A stretch of DNA of 36,311 nt from Phycisphaerae bacterium (GTDB lineage: Bacteria; Planctomycetota; Phycisphaerae; Sedimentisphaerales; Anaerobacaceae), in the NCBI GenBank assembly GCA_016782865.1, contig JADHXR010000076.1, positions 1 through 36,311 on the forward strand, given 5' to 3'. A program made the translations under genes and the position numbers. Numbering within the stretch: the first letter of the stretch is position 1; the number at the start of each line of letters is the position of its first letter. The notes under the pieces are model-generated. The model saw nothing but the letters and a program-made list of their open reading frames with translations. It was not told the DNA's origin and did no database searches. Shown piece after piece: positions 1 to 8,030 of the stretch.

Positions 1-53
1 TCAGAGGCAAGAATGCTGGCAAGGGGCCGTGCCTGTACGACCTGAAGAACGAC

Positions 54-410
54 TCACTCCAAACCAGAAACGTCCTTCGGGACTTCCGGGAAGTGGCAAG
101 ACAACTGAGGGGCAAATTGGAGAATCATCTGAAGATCGAGATCCCAGGGCCTGCCAATAAAGTTAAGTCCGGGTAAGTAAGGCGAGGGTTTGGCAGCGAC
201 CTGTCTGACGTGGTTCCTCAAGAAGGTCCTCCATGTTTGTGAAAGTGGTTTCCTCAGTGTGATCACGTATTTCGTCACAGTGGAATCGGCCACTTCGTGT
301 CCTGACAGTCTCAATTCGGACTGAATTCTGGGTGTTCCCCATGTCGGATCATCTCTTGACATGTGGCGAATCAGATCTCGGATTACTTTGCTTATTTTTG
401 GTCGTTCCAC
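54..410 (-). pseudogene. Remnant of an integrase-core transposase
   Basis: The first 70 or so residues contain 'IRDLIRHMSRDDPTWGTPRI' followed shortly by 'SQTWRTFLRNHVRQVAA', a signature of rve-type (DDE) integrase transposases related to IS3/IS481 that are common in Planctomycetota. In that family this block lies just before the catalytic core. Here the reading frame leaves the family pattern right after 'RQVAA', runs through unrelated residues and stops, so all three catalytic acidic residues are absent. At the other end the frame opens with GTG just after a stop codon, so the N-terminal helix-turn-helix part is missing too. It is a two-sided relic unlikely to act. No terminal inverted repeats were seen in the visible flank. 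Confidence 0.7.
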
Positions 411-569
411 CTCTCACAATTGTCAGATTTGACTTCAAGTCAGGTCGTATCTGAGAGAGCCAAGACAAAAATATCCTATCCTTGTTCTTGAGTTTGGATC
501 GTTTGAGTGTTCGTTGCCGGAAAACTAACCATGCATTCTACAAGTCTCTCAATGTAGATTCTTTCTTCA

Positions 570-1547
570 TTAGCGGCTGGAAAAATCCAACCATTCTTTC
601 TCCAGCATATCCTTGTCCATCTCTTGTGATGACACCAAAACCCTGTATTTAAGCGTAAAGCTCTTTCCCTTCTCCAGCACATGCGGTTTCTCATACAGTA
701 CGGCAGGACTGAAATACGGCATACTTGGCGTAATATACCATGGTGTCGGATGACGCATATTGGAGGGATGATCTAATACGGCGATTCCGGCATCCTTTCC
801 CTCCGGCGTCTTTCCAACAGTAGCCAGCCATACAGCATCCTTGTCTTTTCTCATATCCCCCTTGACAATTCCCGTCCTATCCATGAATTTCCATTTGCGC
901 GCACAAACTGCCATACGAACAGATAATCCGGCATATCCCCCGTAACCTTGACCATGCGGTTCTCCCACAATCGGGGTCCTGTCCAGCTTGACATCCTCAT
1001 CCTTAGCTGTAAATGTGCTGGTCCAGTCAATCCGGTAGCATCCATTCTTGTCCGGGGTGGTAATTGAAAGGCTCCGTTTCTCAGCAAGAATCTCCTTCTC
1101 GCCGGGCGGATGATAACTGATATTAATGTCCACTTTCGCAGAAAAATCCGTGTTGGTTACAACCTGAACGGAGGTAATCTCGGTCTGCCCCTCGGATCTT
1201 CCCGTCTTGCGATCTTCAGTCCAGTAATCCAATTCATTGATAAGTTTCCAGGAAAACCACAAGGCTCAGTGCCATGGATGATCTTTCGGACGCAAACTGG
1301 TCAATACTTCTCCATTAATCGTGGCGACCGGATGAAGATAAGGTTTAGCTTCTTCTTTTTTATAGTTCAGTTGCCAGACGACTTTATCATGATTCAAGAG
1401 CGCAACAGCATCATCCGTCTCCTTCCAACTGAAAACAGTCTTTTTCAACTCCCGTCCCGATTCGCCATCCTCAGCATTTACTAAAGATGGCGATATCATG
1501 ACTAAGAAAGCGACTATCTCTATCACAAATTTCTTCATCAGCTTCAT
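570..1547 (-). pseudogene. DUF6807 (PmoA-like) exported protein interrupted by an in-frame TGA
   Basis: The gene starts at 1547 with a signal peptide (MKLMKKFVIEIVAFLVMISP, then NAEDG) and runs to 570, about 324 codons, the usual size of DUF6807 proteins. That family (annotated 'PmoA family') has no proven activity and often sits in planctomycete sugar-degradation loci. The family block 'LRPKDHPWH' is followed by TGA at 1266-1268, and the same frame continues as 'ALWFSWKLINELDYWTEDRK', which is the expected continuation. The later blocks 'GYAGLSVRM' and 'NMRHPTPWY' are intact and the end looks natural. The gene is therefore complete apart from one nonsense codon, explainable by a single CGA to TGA change. 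A sequencing error or a young pseudogene is likely. Gene callers would split it into 1266-1547 and 570-1262 (TTG start). Confidence 0.75.
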
Positions 1548-1837
1548 AATAATATATCCTATTCTCGATCAGTGCCCCGTCACTAACGTCACTCAAAACA
1601 AACAATCTTACCATCAATCCGCAAGTGAGAAAAGAACGAGAAACTTTCCCCATGAACATACACGATTGCTCAGTGCAGGCCCCGAGCTACTTCAGACCCC
1701 TATGTTATTGTCGCCCCACATCGCAGTGCGGCGTGGGGCGACAATCCAATGAGCTTCATATCAACACCGATTACGGCTATGGCCAGAGTTGCTCATCAAG
1801 CCACTAATCCACCATTTTGATATAGTCGGCATTAATG
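1548..1837. other. Intergenic stretch upstream of DUF6807
   Basis: No credible gene is seen on either strand. The stretch holds the inverted repeat at 1707-1745 and presumably the promoter of the DUF6807 gene, though no convincing -35/-10 pair was picked out. The short open frames here have no recognisable protein features. Confidence 0.4.
1707..1745. repeat. 13-bp perfect inverted repeat with nested inner repeat
   Basis: The arms ATTGTCGCCCCAC (1707-1719) and GTGGGGCGACAAT (1733-1745) are perfect complements separated by 13 bases, which themselves contain CGC/GCG. The structure lies in the gap between the DUF6807 start and the IS200-type element. There is no T-run on either side, so a classic intrinsic terminator is not obvious. 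It could be an end of a lost insertion element, a protein-binding palindrome or an RNA hairpin. Confidence 0.6.
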
Positions 1838-1865
1838 TCCCCTTCGGGGAATGGGAGAAAATCCC

Positions 1866-1879
1866 TCGCCTTCAGGCGA
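1866..1879 (+). repeat. IS200-type left-end hairpin
   Basis: TCGCC (1866-1870), loop TTCA, GGCGA (1875-1879), 22 bases before the transposase start. A second stem-loop TCCCC-TTC-GGGGA lies further out at 1838-1850. One of the two probably also limits read-in transcription, as known for IS200 leaders. Confidence 0.65.
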
Positions 1880-1900
1880 AGACTTTAGTATGTTTTTGTC

Positions 1901-2338
1901 ATGGAGCATTATCGCAAATCCAGCCATACAACGTATGATCTCAAGTATCATCTCGTGTGGATTACAAAATATCGCAAACCGGTTATGAGCGGCGAGACGG
2001 CCCTGCGCGTCACGGAACTGATACGCGAGATATGTCGTGCTCAGGATGTTGAGATTCTCAAAGGTCATATTTCACGAGATCATGTTCACATCTTCGTATC
2101 GGTTCCGCCGCATTTGTCCATAAGCAAGCTCATGCAGAGTATCAAGGGCAAGAGTTCTCGGAAAATGCTCTCCGAGTTCAAACCGCTCAGTCGGGCATTC
2201 TGGGGCCGACACATATGGGCCCGGGGGTACTTTGCGGCCAGTTCGGGTAATGTGACTGACGAAGTTATCATGCAGTACATCGAACTCCAAGGTAAAGAAC
2301 CCCACGATGGGGACTTTCGTATCGACGGTGATCTTTAG
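1901..2338 (+). CDS. tnpA: IS200-family transposase TnpA (HUH, Y1)
   Basis: This 145-residue protein has the usual full length of IS200 TnpA. The N-terminal 'YDLKYHLVWITKYRKPVM' block is typical. The HUH metal-binding pair is H61-V-H63 within 'RDHVHIF', and the nucleophilic tyrosine is Y126 in 'EVIMQYIELQ'. Such proteins act as dimers, cutting and joining single-stranded DNA at hairpin-bearing ends during replication. All key residues are present and the frame is uninterrupted, so the element may be active. It is plus-strand while its neighbours on both sides are minus-strand, consistent with a later insertion. No companion tnpB was seen. Confidence 0.9.
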   Translation: MEHYRKSSHTTYDLKYHLVWITKYRKPVMSGETALRVTELIREICRAQDVEILKGHISRDHVHIFVSVPPHLSISKLMQSIKGKSSRKMLSEFKPLSRAFWGRHIWARGYFAASSGNVTDEVIMQYIELQGKEPHDGDFRIDGDL

Positions 2339-2354
2339 CGGGCTTGCAGCCCGC
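2338..2354 (+). repeat. Hairpin directly after the tnpA stop
   Basis: GCGGGC (2338-2343), loop TTGCA, GCCCGC (2349-2354). It begins at the last base of the tnpA stop codon. No T-run follows, so it is either part of the right end or a weak transcription block. Confidence 0.5.
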
Positions 2355-2362
2355 ACCCAAAG

Positions 2363-2382
2363 CTACCGCCTTCAGGCGGTAG
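2363..2382 (+). repeat. IS200-type right-end hairpin
   Basis: CTACCGCC (2363-2370), loop TTCA, GGCGGTAG (2375-2382): an 8-bp perfect stem with the same loop and core as the left-end hairpin. Read on the minus strand it also lies about 24 bases past the stop of the LamG gene and could help end that transcript. Confidence 0.7.
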
Positions 2383-2405
2383 TAGTTTACTTATCTTAAC
2401 ATCTG

Positions 2406-5400
2406 TCAGAACGGCTTGTCAAACGGTTCGGTCCAGCCTGCAAGCCACGCGATTTCCTCTTTTGACAACACGCGGTTGTAGATGCGCACATCGTCGAGCG
2501 ATCCATCGAAGTACCGATCTCTGTGCGAGGCACGCCGGCCGATGTTGACGTCTGCATCTGGTGTCAGATTGTAAATACTGCTCGAACCGGAGAGGACCAT
2601 ATCTTGCTGGCCGTCCACATAGACGATCGTATTTGGGACCCTTAGGTTCCCGCCCTCGACTACGGTTAAGGCCGCATGGTGCCATTCACCATCGTTAACC
2701 GGGGTACTACCCCCGAGACTACTGCCGCCACCATGCTCAACAAGCAATGCAGCCTGATTTAGGCGGAATGTGCAGTATTGACCGCCAGCGGGAGAACCTT
2801 CACTACTGCCCCAGGACACCATATCGCCTTCGGCTGCGGTTGTCTTAACCCAGCAGGTAACGCTGAATGCCGGCTGGAGATCATTAGTGGCTGTGATGCC
2901 TTTATAGCCGTCAATGTTGACGTAGTCGTTGAGACCGCCAAAGCTAATGGCCTGTCCGATCCTGCCTGCCTCAAAGCCAGGATTGCTCATGGCAGCACCG
3001 TGGGTGCCGTGGCGCGAGTTGCCGGAACTGTCGTTGGTAGTACCTTCAAACTCGTAGTGTGCCTGCAGACCGGTTGTGCCGGGATCGACCGGCGTAATCA
3101 CCTGTCGGTCATAAGAATACAGCCTGATACCGTCGAGTAAAACCACTCCCTGGCCGCCAAATGCTCCAATACGCTCAAAGCCAATGCTCAGCTCAGTGAC
3201 ATTGCTCAGGCTCACGCCCATCGAGGCAAGGTCAATATACCACATCTGCCAGCCCGCCTGCTTTATCGCCTCGGCGCTGCCATCGTATGTCACCTTAGTG
3301 CCGTTAATCTTCACATACATCCGCTGCGCAGTATTGGTCGGATCGCCGGAGAACCGCAGCGTCAAGGCTTTGATGCCATGCTTGGTCCAATCCCGGCCGA
3401 CCTCCAGATCAGTGATACTTGCTGTGACCTCGGAATAAGCGGCAGCGGTGTTGTCATAGAAAAGCGGCACTGACTGTTTGCCGTCAAAAGCAAGGAACTT
3501 CTCCATAGAAGGCTGGAATGCTTCGGTATAACCTATGGTTGAACCATTTGTAGTGACACCAAACCCGTCAATCCATGTCTCATATACCAGATTGCTGCCC
3601 TCTTCCCCAACAGGAATCTCATTGTATGCCTCGAAATCGTCCACACTAAGATACTCCTGTGTCGAGAGGTCCCAGATATCACCTTGCCAGGTTGTTGGAG
3701 TCTCGGCATCGTTCACCTCATCGACCCGCCAGTAGTAGGTGCTGTTCAGATCAAGTGAGGGAGAATAGCCGGCCTCAGTCACGGTAGTAACAGGGGCAGT
3801 GCCGTCGATAACAGCCTGCTCGTCGGTGCTAAAGTACACATTATGTTCAGCCGCCTCTCTTCCCGCTCGGAAGCCGAGGGTCACATCAACATCTACGCCT
3901 ATGGCCCCGGAATTAGGACTTGGCTCAGCTGCCCAGACAGGTACGTAGAAGAAGCGAACCTCACTCAGACCATATTGGTGCACAAAGCCTCCCCAGTTGC
4001 TGTTAGCGGTGATCCTGACATATTTTGCCGCCACACCACTAAGATCAACAGTGGTATTGGGGCCATAACCAGCCACACCAATACCCTTGGCAAACTCGTG
4101 AGTAGTGCCCAATATGGACCAGTTGGCTCCATCGACCGAGTACTCAATGGTGGCTTCCTTGATGCCGAAGCCGACAACAGGCTCAACAGAACTATTATAG
4201 TTCCAGACCAACATCTGATGCAATTTACGCGTCCTGTCGAACTCATATTGGATCCAGGCCGTGTCGGGATCGATGATACTACTGAGCCACATGGCCGTAT
4301 TTTCGGATGAGTGCAGGTCATCGTCACCCAGCCCGGAACCGTCGATGGTGTTCTCGCACCCCTCGTCGGCCCTGTTCGCACTGGAAGCGGTGACAGTAAT
4401 CCCCTCAGAAGGGATTGGAGTAGCGAACGGCTCGACCGTGAAGCTCCAGACATCGCCTTTGAATACCGTATAGTCGGGAGCAGCATTTACCTCATCAATG
4501 CGCCAGTAGTAGGTCTGCTCAAAATCCAAGGTTCCGCCAACATAGCCGCTAAGATATTGGCGGCCCTTGTATACGCCGACCGGATCAACCATTGCAGTGG
4601 CATTGTTGACATCCTCGAACCGGGTCCCGAAGTATACATCGTGTTGGCTGGCAAACTCTCCCGGCAGCCAGCCAAGAACCACATCACGAGGCACATTTGT
4701 TGCCTCTTTGACCGGATTGGGCTCGGAGGCCAAGCCAGGAGGTATACCCCTGATGACCTGTGCAATCTCTTTTTCCGTCAGCGCATTGTCATAGATGCGC
4801 AGGTCGTCGAGGTCGCCGTCTAATATGTCGCCATCGACTGGGTTGTTGCTGGGGGTCGGCGAGTTGAAGCCATTTGCTTCGGAGTTCTTACCAATAAAGC
4901 CGTAACGGATATTGCCACTGCCATACGTCCTGCCCATGCTCTTCGACGGCTCGGGGGAACCATCGATGTAGATAGTCGCGGTTCCGTTGTCAAAAACACC
5001 GCATGCGTGGTGCCACTCTCCGTCGTCAACGCGAGTAACGCTGCCGTAGTTTAACTGTCCAGCATCGGTAAAAACATCCCAGCCTATCTGACCGGGACCG
5101 GCGCCGGAGCCGTTAACCTCCAGGCGATAGTACTCGTTGCGGTCAAACGAGATAATGTACTGCCAACCCGCATTGCTCGTGCGAATCCAGGCAGCGACGC
5201 TCACTTCCTTAAGGCCGGTGGCCTTATACGACATGTCAATAGCCACGTAGCCGCCAGCTTCAAAGTTGATCGCACCGCCGAACTTCCCCTTCACCCACGT
5301 TGGGTTGTGGGAGAGGGTACCACCGGGTTCACGGCCGGTGAAGAGGGTGCCGTGATGGTCATTGCCGGAAGAGTCAATGGCAGTGTTACCACCACCGTCA

Positions 5401-5495
5401 TCGAATTTCCAGTGCGATACCAGATCGGCTGAAGCGTTGCTGGCCAGAGCCAGCACCACTACGGAACAAGCCAGCCAAATCAATTTCTTACACAT
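2406..5495 (-). CDS. Secreted modular LamG/discoidin-like glycan-binding protein
   Basis: The 1029-residue product starts with a signal peptide (about 1-23, ending SNASA). Modules in order: LamG/concanavalin-like domain (about 24-252, 'VSHWKFDDGGG' to 'DDLRIYDNAL'); Fn3-like linker ending 'YYWRIDEVN' (about 255-355); discoidin/F5-8C-like domain (about 360-520, with 'AKYVRITANSNWGG'); a second linker with 'YYWRVDEVND'; a jelly-roll domain (about 628-795, 'YLSVDDFEAYNE' to 'LLDGIRLY'); and a second LamG domain (about 810-1020). This module order recurs in Phycisphaerae. No catalytic domain is visible, so binding of polysaccharide or surface glycans is the likely role. No PEP-CTERM or LPXTG sorting tail was seen. 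AGGAGG (5502-5507) fixes the start. It lies downstream of the AraC and isomerase genes on the same strand. Confidence 0.8.
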   Translation of the reverse strand: MCKKLIWLACSVVVLALASNASADLVSHWKFDDGGGNTAIDSSGNDHHGTLFTGREPGGTLSHNPTWVKGKFGGAINFEAGGYVAIDMSYKATGLKEVSVAAWIRTSNAGWQYIISFDRNEYYRLEVNGSGAGPGQIGWDVFTDAGQLNYGSVTRVDDGEWHHACGVFDNGTATIYIDGSPEPSKSMGRTYGSGNIRYGFIGKNSEANGFNSPTPSNNPVDGDILDGDLDDLRIYDNALTEKEIAQVIRGIPPGLASEPNPVKEATNVPRDVVLGWLPGEFASQHDVYFGTRFEDVNNATAMVDPVGVYKGRQYLSGYVGGTLDFEQTYYWRIDEVNAAPDYTVFKGDVWSFTVEPFATPIPSEGITVTASSANRADEGCENTIDGSGLGDDDLHSSENTAMWLSSIIDPDTAWIQYEFDRTRKLHQMLVWNYNSSVEPVVGFGIKEATIEYSVDGANWSILGTTHEFAKGIGVAGYGPNTTVDLSGVAAKYVRITANSNWGGFVHQYGLSEVRFFYVPVWAAEPSPNSGAIGVDVDVTLGFRAGREAAEHNVYFSTDEQAVIDGTAPVTTVTEAGYSPSLDLNSTYYWRVDEVNDAETPTTWQGDIWDLSTQEYLSVDDFEAYNEIPVGEEGSNLVYETWIDGFGVTTNGSTIGYTEAFQPSMEKFLAFDGKQSVPLFYDNTAAAYSEVTASITDLEVGRDWTKHGIKALTLRFSGDPTNTAQRMYVKINGTKVTYDGSAEAIKQAGWQMWYIDLASMGVSLSNVTELSIGFERIGAFGGQGVVLLDGIRLYSYDRQVITPVDPGTTGLQAHYEFEGTTNDSSGNSRHGTHGAAMSNPGFEAGRIGQAISFGGLNDYVNIDGYKGITATNDLQPAFSVTCWVKTTAAEGDMVSWGSSEGSPAGGQYCTFRLNQAALLVEHGGGSSLGGSTPVNDGEWHHAALTVVEGGNLRVPNTIVYVDGQQDMVLSGSSSIYNLTPDADVNIGRRASHRDRYFDGSLDDVRIYNRVLSKEEIAWLAGWTEPFDKPF

Positions 5496-5885
5496 AATAG
5501 GCCTCCTGTAATCAAAAACATTATAGTAATTGTGTCTTGGCTACACACCTGAACACCCGTTGTTTTTCATGAAACAACTATTCGTCCTTCGCAGTAAGAC
5601 TATTACCGGGAACAAATAACATTCTTTTCACTCACTACCCTTGATCTTTAGCACGCTCAGGATTGTCAGACCTAGCACCACCTCATTCCTTACAAAACTC
5701 AAACTCCCCATACTGCAGTGTTACTGGTCTCCTCCCTAAGCTCCATAGCCTTAGTTATCGTACAAAAACATCCAGTGGCTGTCGTTCTATTTACAGCAGT
5801 GCGGAACTTTGAACGCCCTTCATACCCTCAGATCCACGCGGTCCGGATATCGTGAATATGACATGTAAGATTAGCCTGCTAAGGC
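5496..5885. other. Intergenic stretch upstream of the LamG gene
   Basis: No gene is seen. It contains the ribosome-binding site of the LamG gene (5502-5507), a repeat shared with the gap at 15461-15531 (5752-5822), and a hairpin over the end of the isomerase gene (5874-5894). At 390 bases it probably carries a separate promoter for the LamG gene. Confidence 0.45.
5752..5822. repeat. Dispersed intergenic repeat, copy 1
   Basis: This segment aligns with 15461-15531 in the same orientation. The best part is 46 bases (from 5778 and 15486) with about 37 identities by eye, including GCTGTCGTT, CAGTGCGGAACT and CCTTCAT. Both copies lie a few hundred bases upstream of a minus-strand gene for an exported protein. 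No protein reading is obvious, so it is either regulatory or a small repeat element. Confidence 0.55.
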
Positions 5886-5894
5886 TTAGCAGGC
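5874..5894 (-). terminator. Hairpin overlapping the isomerase stop codon
   Basis: GCCTGCTAAG (5874-5883), one base, CTTAGCAGGC (5885-5894): a perfect 10-bp inverted repeat. Read on the minus strand, the gene's last codons and TAA form one arm and the 3' flank (TAATCTT) follows. The T-content after the stem is weak, so efficient intrinsic termination is uncertain. It may instead stabilise the mRNA end. Confidence 0.5.
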
Positions 5895-6734
5895 CTGTGT
5901 CCACTTCTTGAGCCTCTCAACGGACTTCTTCACGTTGTCGGCCCCGGCGATCTCCAGAGTCGTGGCGCCATCGAAGTTGGCGTCCTGCAACGCCTTGATG
6001 ACGGGTGGAAGATCGATTACCCCGCTTCCAAGAGCCACGGTAGCCATGCCACAGCCAAACTCGGTGCCGCGCTTGGCCTGCCATTCGGGTCCCATATCCT
6101 TCCAGTGAATGTGCTTGATACGGCTGCCAAAGGCCTTGACATGGTCCAGAGGCTCGGCTCCGCCCAGCCAACTGTTACCCGTGTCCAGACAAATCCCGAC
6201 CGTCTGCTCGTGTCCGAGCCTTTCCAGCAGCTCACCCATGGTCTGCACGGAGTCCGTGACCTGGCCATGGGTTTCCAGGAGCAGCTCTATCCCCAGTTCC
6301 TCAGCCCACTGGATGGGGGCATGGAGCTTCTCACAGATCGCGAAGATCTGCTGTGCAGGCGTCAGATTGCGCCCGAAATCAGTCTTGGGATCGCCTTCGG
6401 TGGTGATCACGTGCTTAATCCCGAGCAGATGCGCCAGCCGAATCGCCTTGATGATCTGGTTCGTGCCGTAGATATCCGGGCTGGGCGGATCGAGCAGGTT
6501 GGCATGGGCGCAGAAGCTTGTGAGCGTCAGTCCGGCTGACTCAGACATCTCCCGGATCTTCGCCGGATGGCTGTCCAGGCTCACCGATGCGGCGAATCCA
6601 TATTCCACGCCGAGCATCCCGCCGTCATGGTTGTCTGTCAGATCCGCATACTTGATGCCCATCTCGGCAATCGCCTGGAACTGTCGCCTCATGGGACTAA
6701 ATGGCTCGACTAACGCAAAGCAACCAATACGCAT
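5886..6734 (-). CDS. Sugar phosphate isomerase/epimerase-like TIM-barrel protein
   Basis: The 282-residue product belongs to the xylose-isomerase-like TIM barrel/AP-endonuclease 2 superfamily, whose members use divalent metals to isomerise or epimerise sugars and their derivatives. Likely metal ligands are the Glu of 'LLLETHGQ' (about 151), the Asp of 'ICLDTGNSW' (about 183), the His of 'IKHIHWKD' (about 208) and the Glu of 'TLEIAGAD' (about 261). There is no signal peptide, so it is cytoplasmic, unlike most of its neighbours. The frame is open to 6809, but the start is placed at MRIGCFALVE because AAGGAG (6741-6746) lies 6 bases upstream. It follows the AraC gene on the same strand with a gap of about 150 bases. 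The substrate cannot be read from sequence; an uptake product of the locus is a fair inference. Confidence 0.8.
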   Translation of the reverse strand: MRIGCFALVEPFSPMRRQFQAIAEMGIKYADLTDNHDGGMLGVEYGFAASVSLDSHPAKIREMSESAGLTLTSFCAHANLLDPPSPDIYGTNQIIKAIRLAHLLGIKHVITTEGDPKTDFGRNLTPAQQIFAICEKLHAPIQWAEELGIELLLETHGQVTDSVQTMGELLERLGHEQTVGICLDTGNSWLGGAEPLDHVKAFGSRIKHIHWKDMGPEWQAKRGTEFGCGMATVALGSGVIDLPPVIKALQDANFDGATTLEIAGADNVKKSVERLKKWTQAC

Positions 6735-6740
6735 GGATGA

Positions 6741-6746
6741 CTCCTT
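6741..6746 (-). promoter_or_regulatory. Ribosome-binding site setting the isomerase start
   Basis: Minus-strand AAGGAG lies 6 bases before the ATG at 6734. The upstream in-frame extension to 6809 has no such site and reads like untranslated sequence. Confidence 0.7.
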
Positions 6747-6888
6747 CACTAATAAATGTAGTATGTAGGTAGAATCAGTATAGTACGTTGAGGCGGAGAA
6801 ATCTGTCAAATTCCATCAGTACGTTATATTGAACACTGCGATGGGCGCCACTTCGCCGGTTTGGGTCGGTGTCTGTGAGCGGCAGGCG

Positions 6889-7923
6889 TTAACCAGCATC
6901 ATCCTTTCCAGGCAAGGCTCTACCGCGAAACGCTTTTGGGCTATCTGCGTGATGACGCTTGAAAACGGTGGCGAAGTACTGGCTGGACCCGAAACCGCAG
7001 GCCATGGCGATCTGCGTGATGGTCATTTGGGGTTTCTCGATCAACATTTGGGACGCTACGTCCACGCGGCAGCGCTCCAGGAAATGCACGGGCGTCACAT
7101 TGGTCAATATCTTGCAGTAGTGCCGAAATCGCGTTTCAGCCAGGCCGCAGTGCTCGGCCATGGTCCTTAGTGTCCAGGGCTCAGCCAGATGCTCCAAATC
7201 GCTCTGCAAGTCCGCCAGGAACAGCTTCACGGTTCGAGAAGTACTGGAAAGAGAAGGATCGAGCGATATGTCCTTGTGGCGAAGCATCTCCAGGATCGAA
7301 ACAAACAACTCATTCAGATATGCGGCCAAACGCGAGATACTACTACCTTCTCTGTCGGCATCGAGAGCCCGCGCGATCTGATGGAAACAGTGACGAATGT
7401 CCGGCGTCGAGACCCAGACAGGCTGCTCATTGTGGCGCAGCAGCACAGTCAATTCTTCAAGGTCCTGTTCAGTCAGCACGATCCAGCCGGGCCACTTCCA
7501 AGGCTGATTAGGGCGGCGGACACCCAGGTCGAGGATCAACCAGTGCAGTCGGCTGGCCATGACATACGGGTCGCCCACCCGATGCGGCTGCCACGGTCGC
7601 GTGATTGTCATATCGCCAGGCCGCAACGAATGCTGTTGATCAACCAGCGAGAACTCAAGGCTGCCACTCTCCAGGAAAGCCAGCTCGATCCCTTCGTTGC
7701 GGTGCCAGTCCAACCCCCAGTCCTGCTGGTTGGGAGCGTCCCAGTAGGCAAGGCTTCGAACCTGCGGCAGAGCGAAATCCGGCAACCGTCGCCCCGGGTA
7801 AGAGCCCCGGCCGACCGCCGCGATGCGGACCTTTCCCGCGTTAGCCGCCGCCACAAGCGGGCTGCATGTATCCGCTTTATATGTCTTATGATCGTCCCGG
7901 TAGATCGGAATCTGCATCGCCAT
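6889..7923 (-). CDS. AraC-family transcriptional regulator
   Basis: This 344-residue protein has an N-terminal cupin-like sensor region (about 55-140, with 'LEFSLVDQQHSLRPGDMTITRPWQPH', the usual barrel pattern ending in a PxxPH-like turn) and a C-terminal double helix-turn-helix of AraC type (about 240-336, 'WTLRTMAEHCGLAETRF' and 'ITQIAMACGFGSSQYFATVFKR'). Such regulators bind a small ligand, commonly a sugar, and activate catabolic genes. It is the only regulator in the window, is divergent from the PQQ-propeller gene across a 471-base gap, and is followed on its own strand by the isomerase and LamG genes. Its own upstream region carries copy A of a repeat found before two other genes here, so autoregulation and a local regulon are plausible inferences. 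Confidence 0.9.
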   Translation of the reverse strand: MAMQIPIYRDDHKTYKADTCSPLVAAANAGKVRIAAVGRGSYPGRRLPDFALPQVRSLAYWDAPNQQDWGLDWHRNEGIELAFLESGSLEFSLVDQQHSLRPGDMTITRPWQPHRVGDPYVMASRLHWLILDLGVRRPNQPWKWPGWIVLTEQDLEELTVLLRHNEQPVWVSTPDIRHCFHQIARALDADREGSSISRLAAYLNELFVSILEMLRHKDISLDPSLSSTSRTVKLFLADLQSDLEHLAEPWTLRTMAEHCGLAETRFRHYCKILTNVTPVHFLERCRVDVASQMLIEKPQMTITQIAMACGFGSSQYFATVFKRHHADSPKAFRGRALPGKDDAG

Positions 7924-8030
7924 GTCACATCCCAGAATATTTTACCTCCGTCACGAAACTCGCGAGCCGCCGACGGACCGCCACGTCCCCTGTCCGAGAT
8001 AATATGATGAAGTAAATACCCCCCTTGGAA

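Larger units (their letters stand above)
1838..2385 (+). mobile_element. IS200/IS605-group insertion sequence (single-gene IS200 type)
   Basis: A single HUH/Y1 transposase gene is bracketed by subterminal hairpins, the architecture of IS200 elements, which have no terminal inverted repeats and make no target duplication. The left side has hairpins at 1838-1850 and 1866-1879. The right side has hairpins at 2338-2354 and 2363-2382. The left hairpin (TCGCC/GGCGA) and right hairpin (CTACCGCC/GGCGGTAG) share the same core CGCC-TTCA-GGCG, as expected of paired ends recognised by one transposase. The exact cleavage sites cannot be set by eye, so the limits given are the outermost hairpins. The element sits just downstream of the LamG gene stop. 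Confidence 0.75.

Noticed and set aside
476..694. Short minus-strand frame overlapping the end of the DUF6807 gene
   Set aside because: It overlaps the family-matching frame and has no protein-like features.
1266..1268. Selenocysteine insertion at the DUF6807 TGA
   Set aside because: Only a weak 4-bp stem lies downstream, not a convincing bacterial SECIS, and the position is not one where family members are expected to have cysteine.
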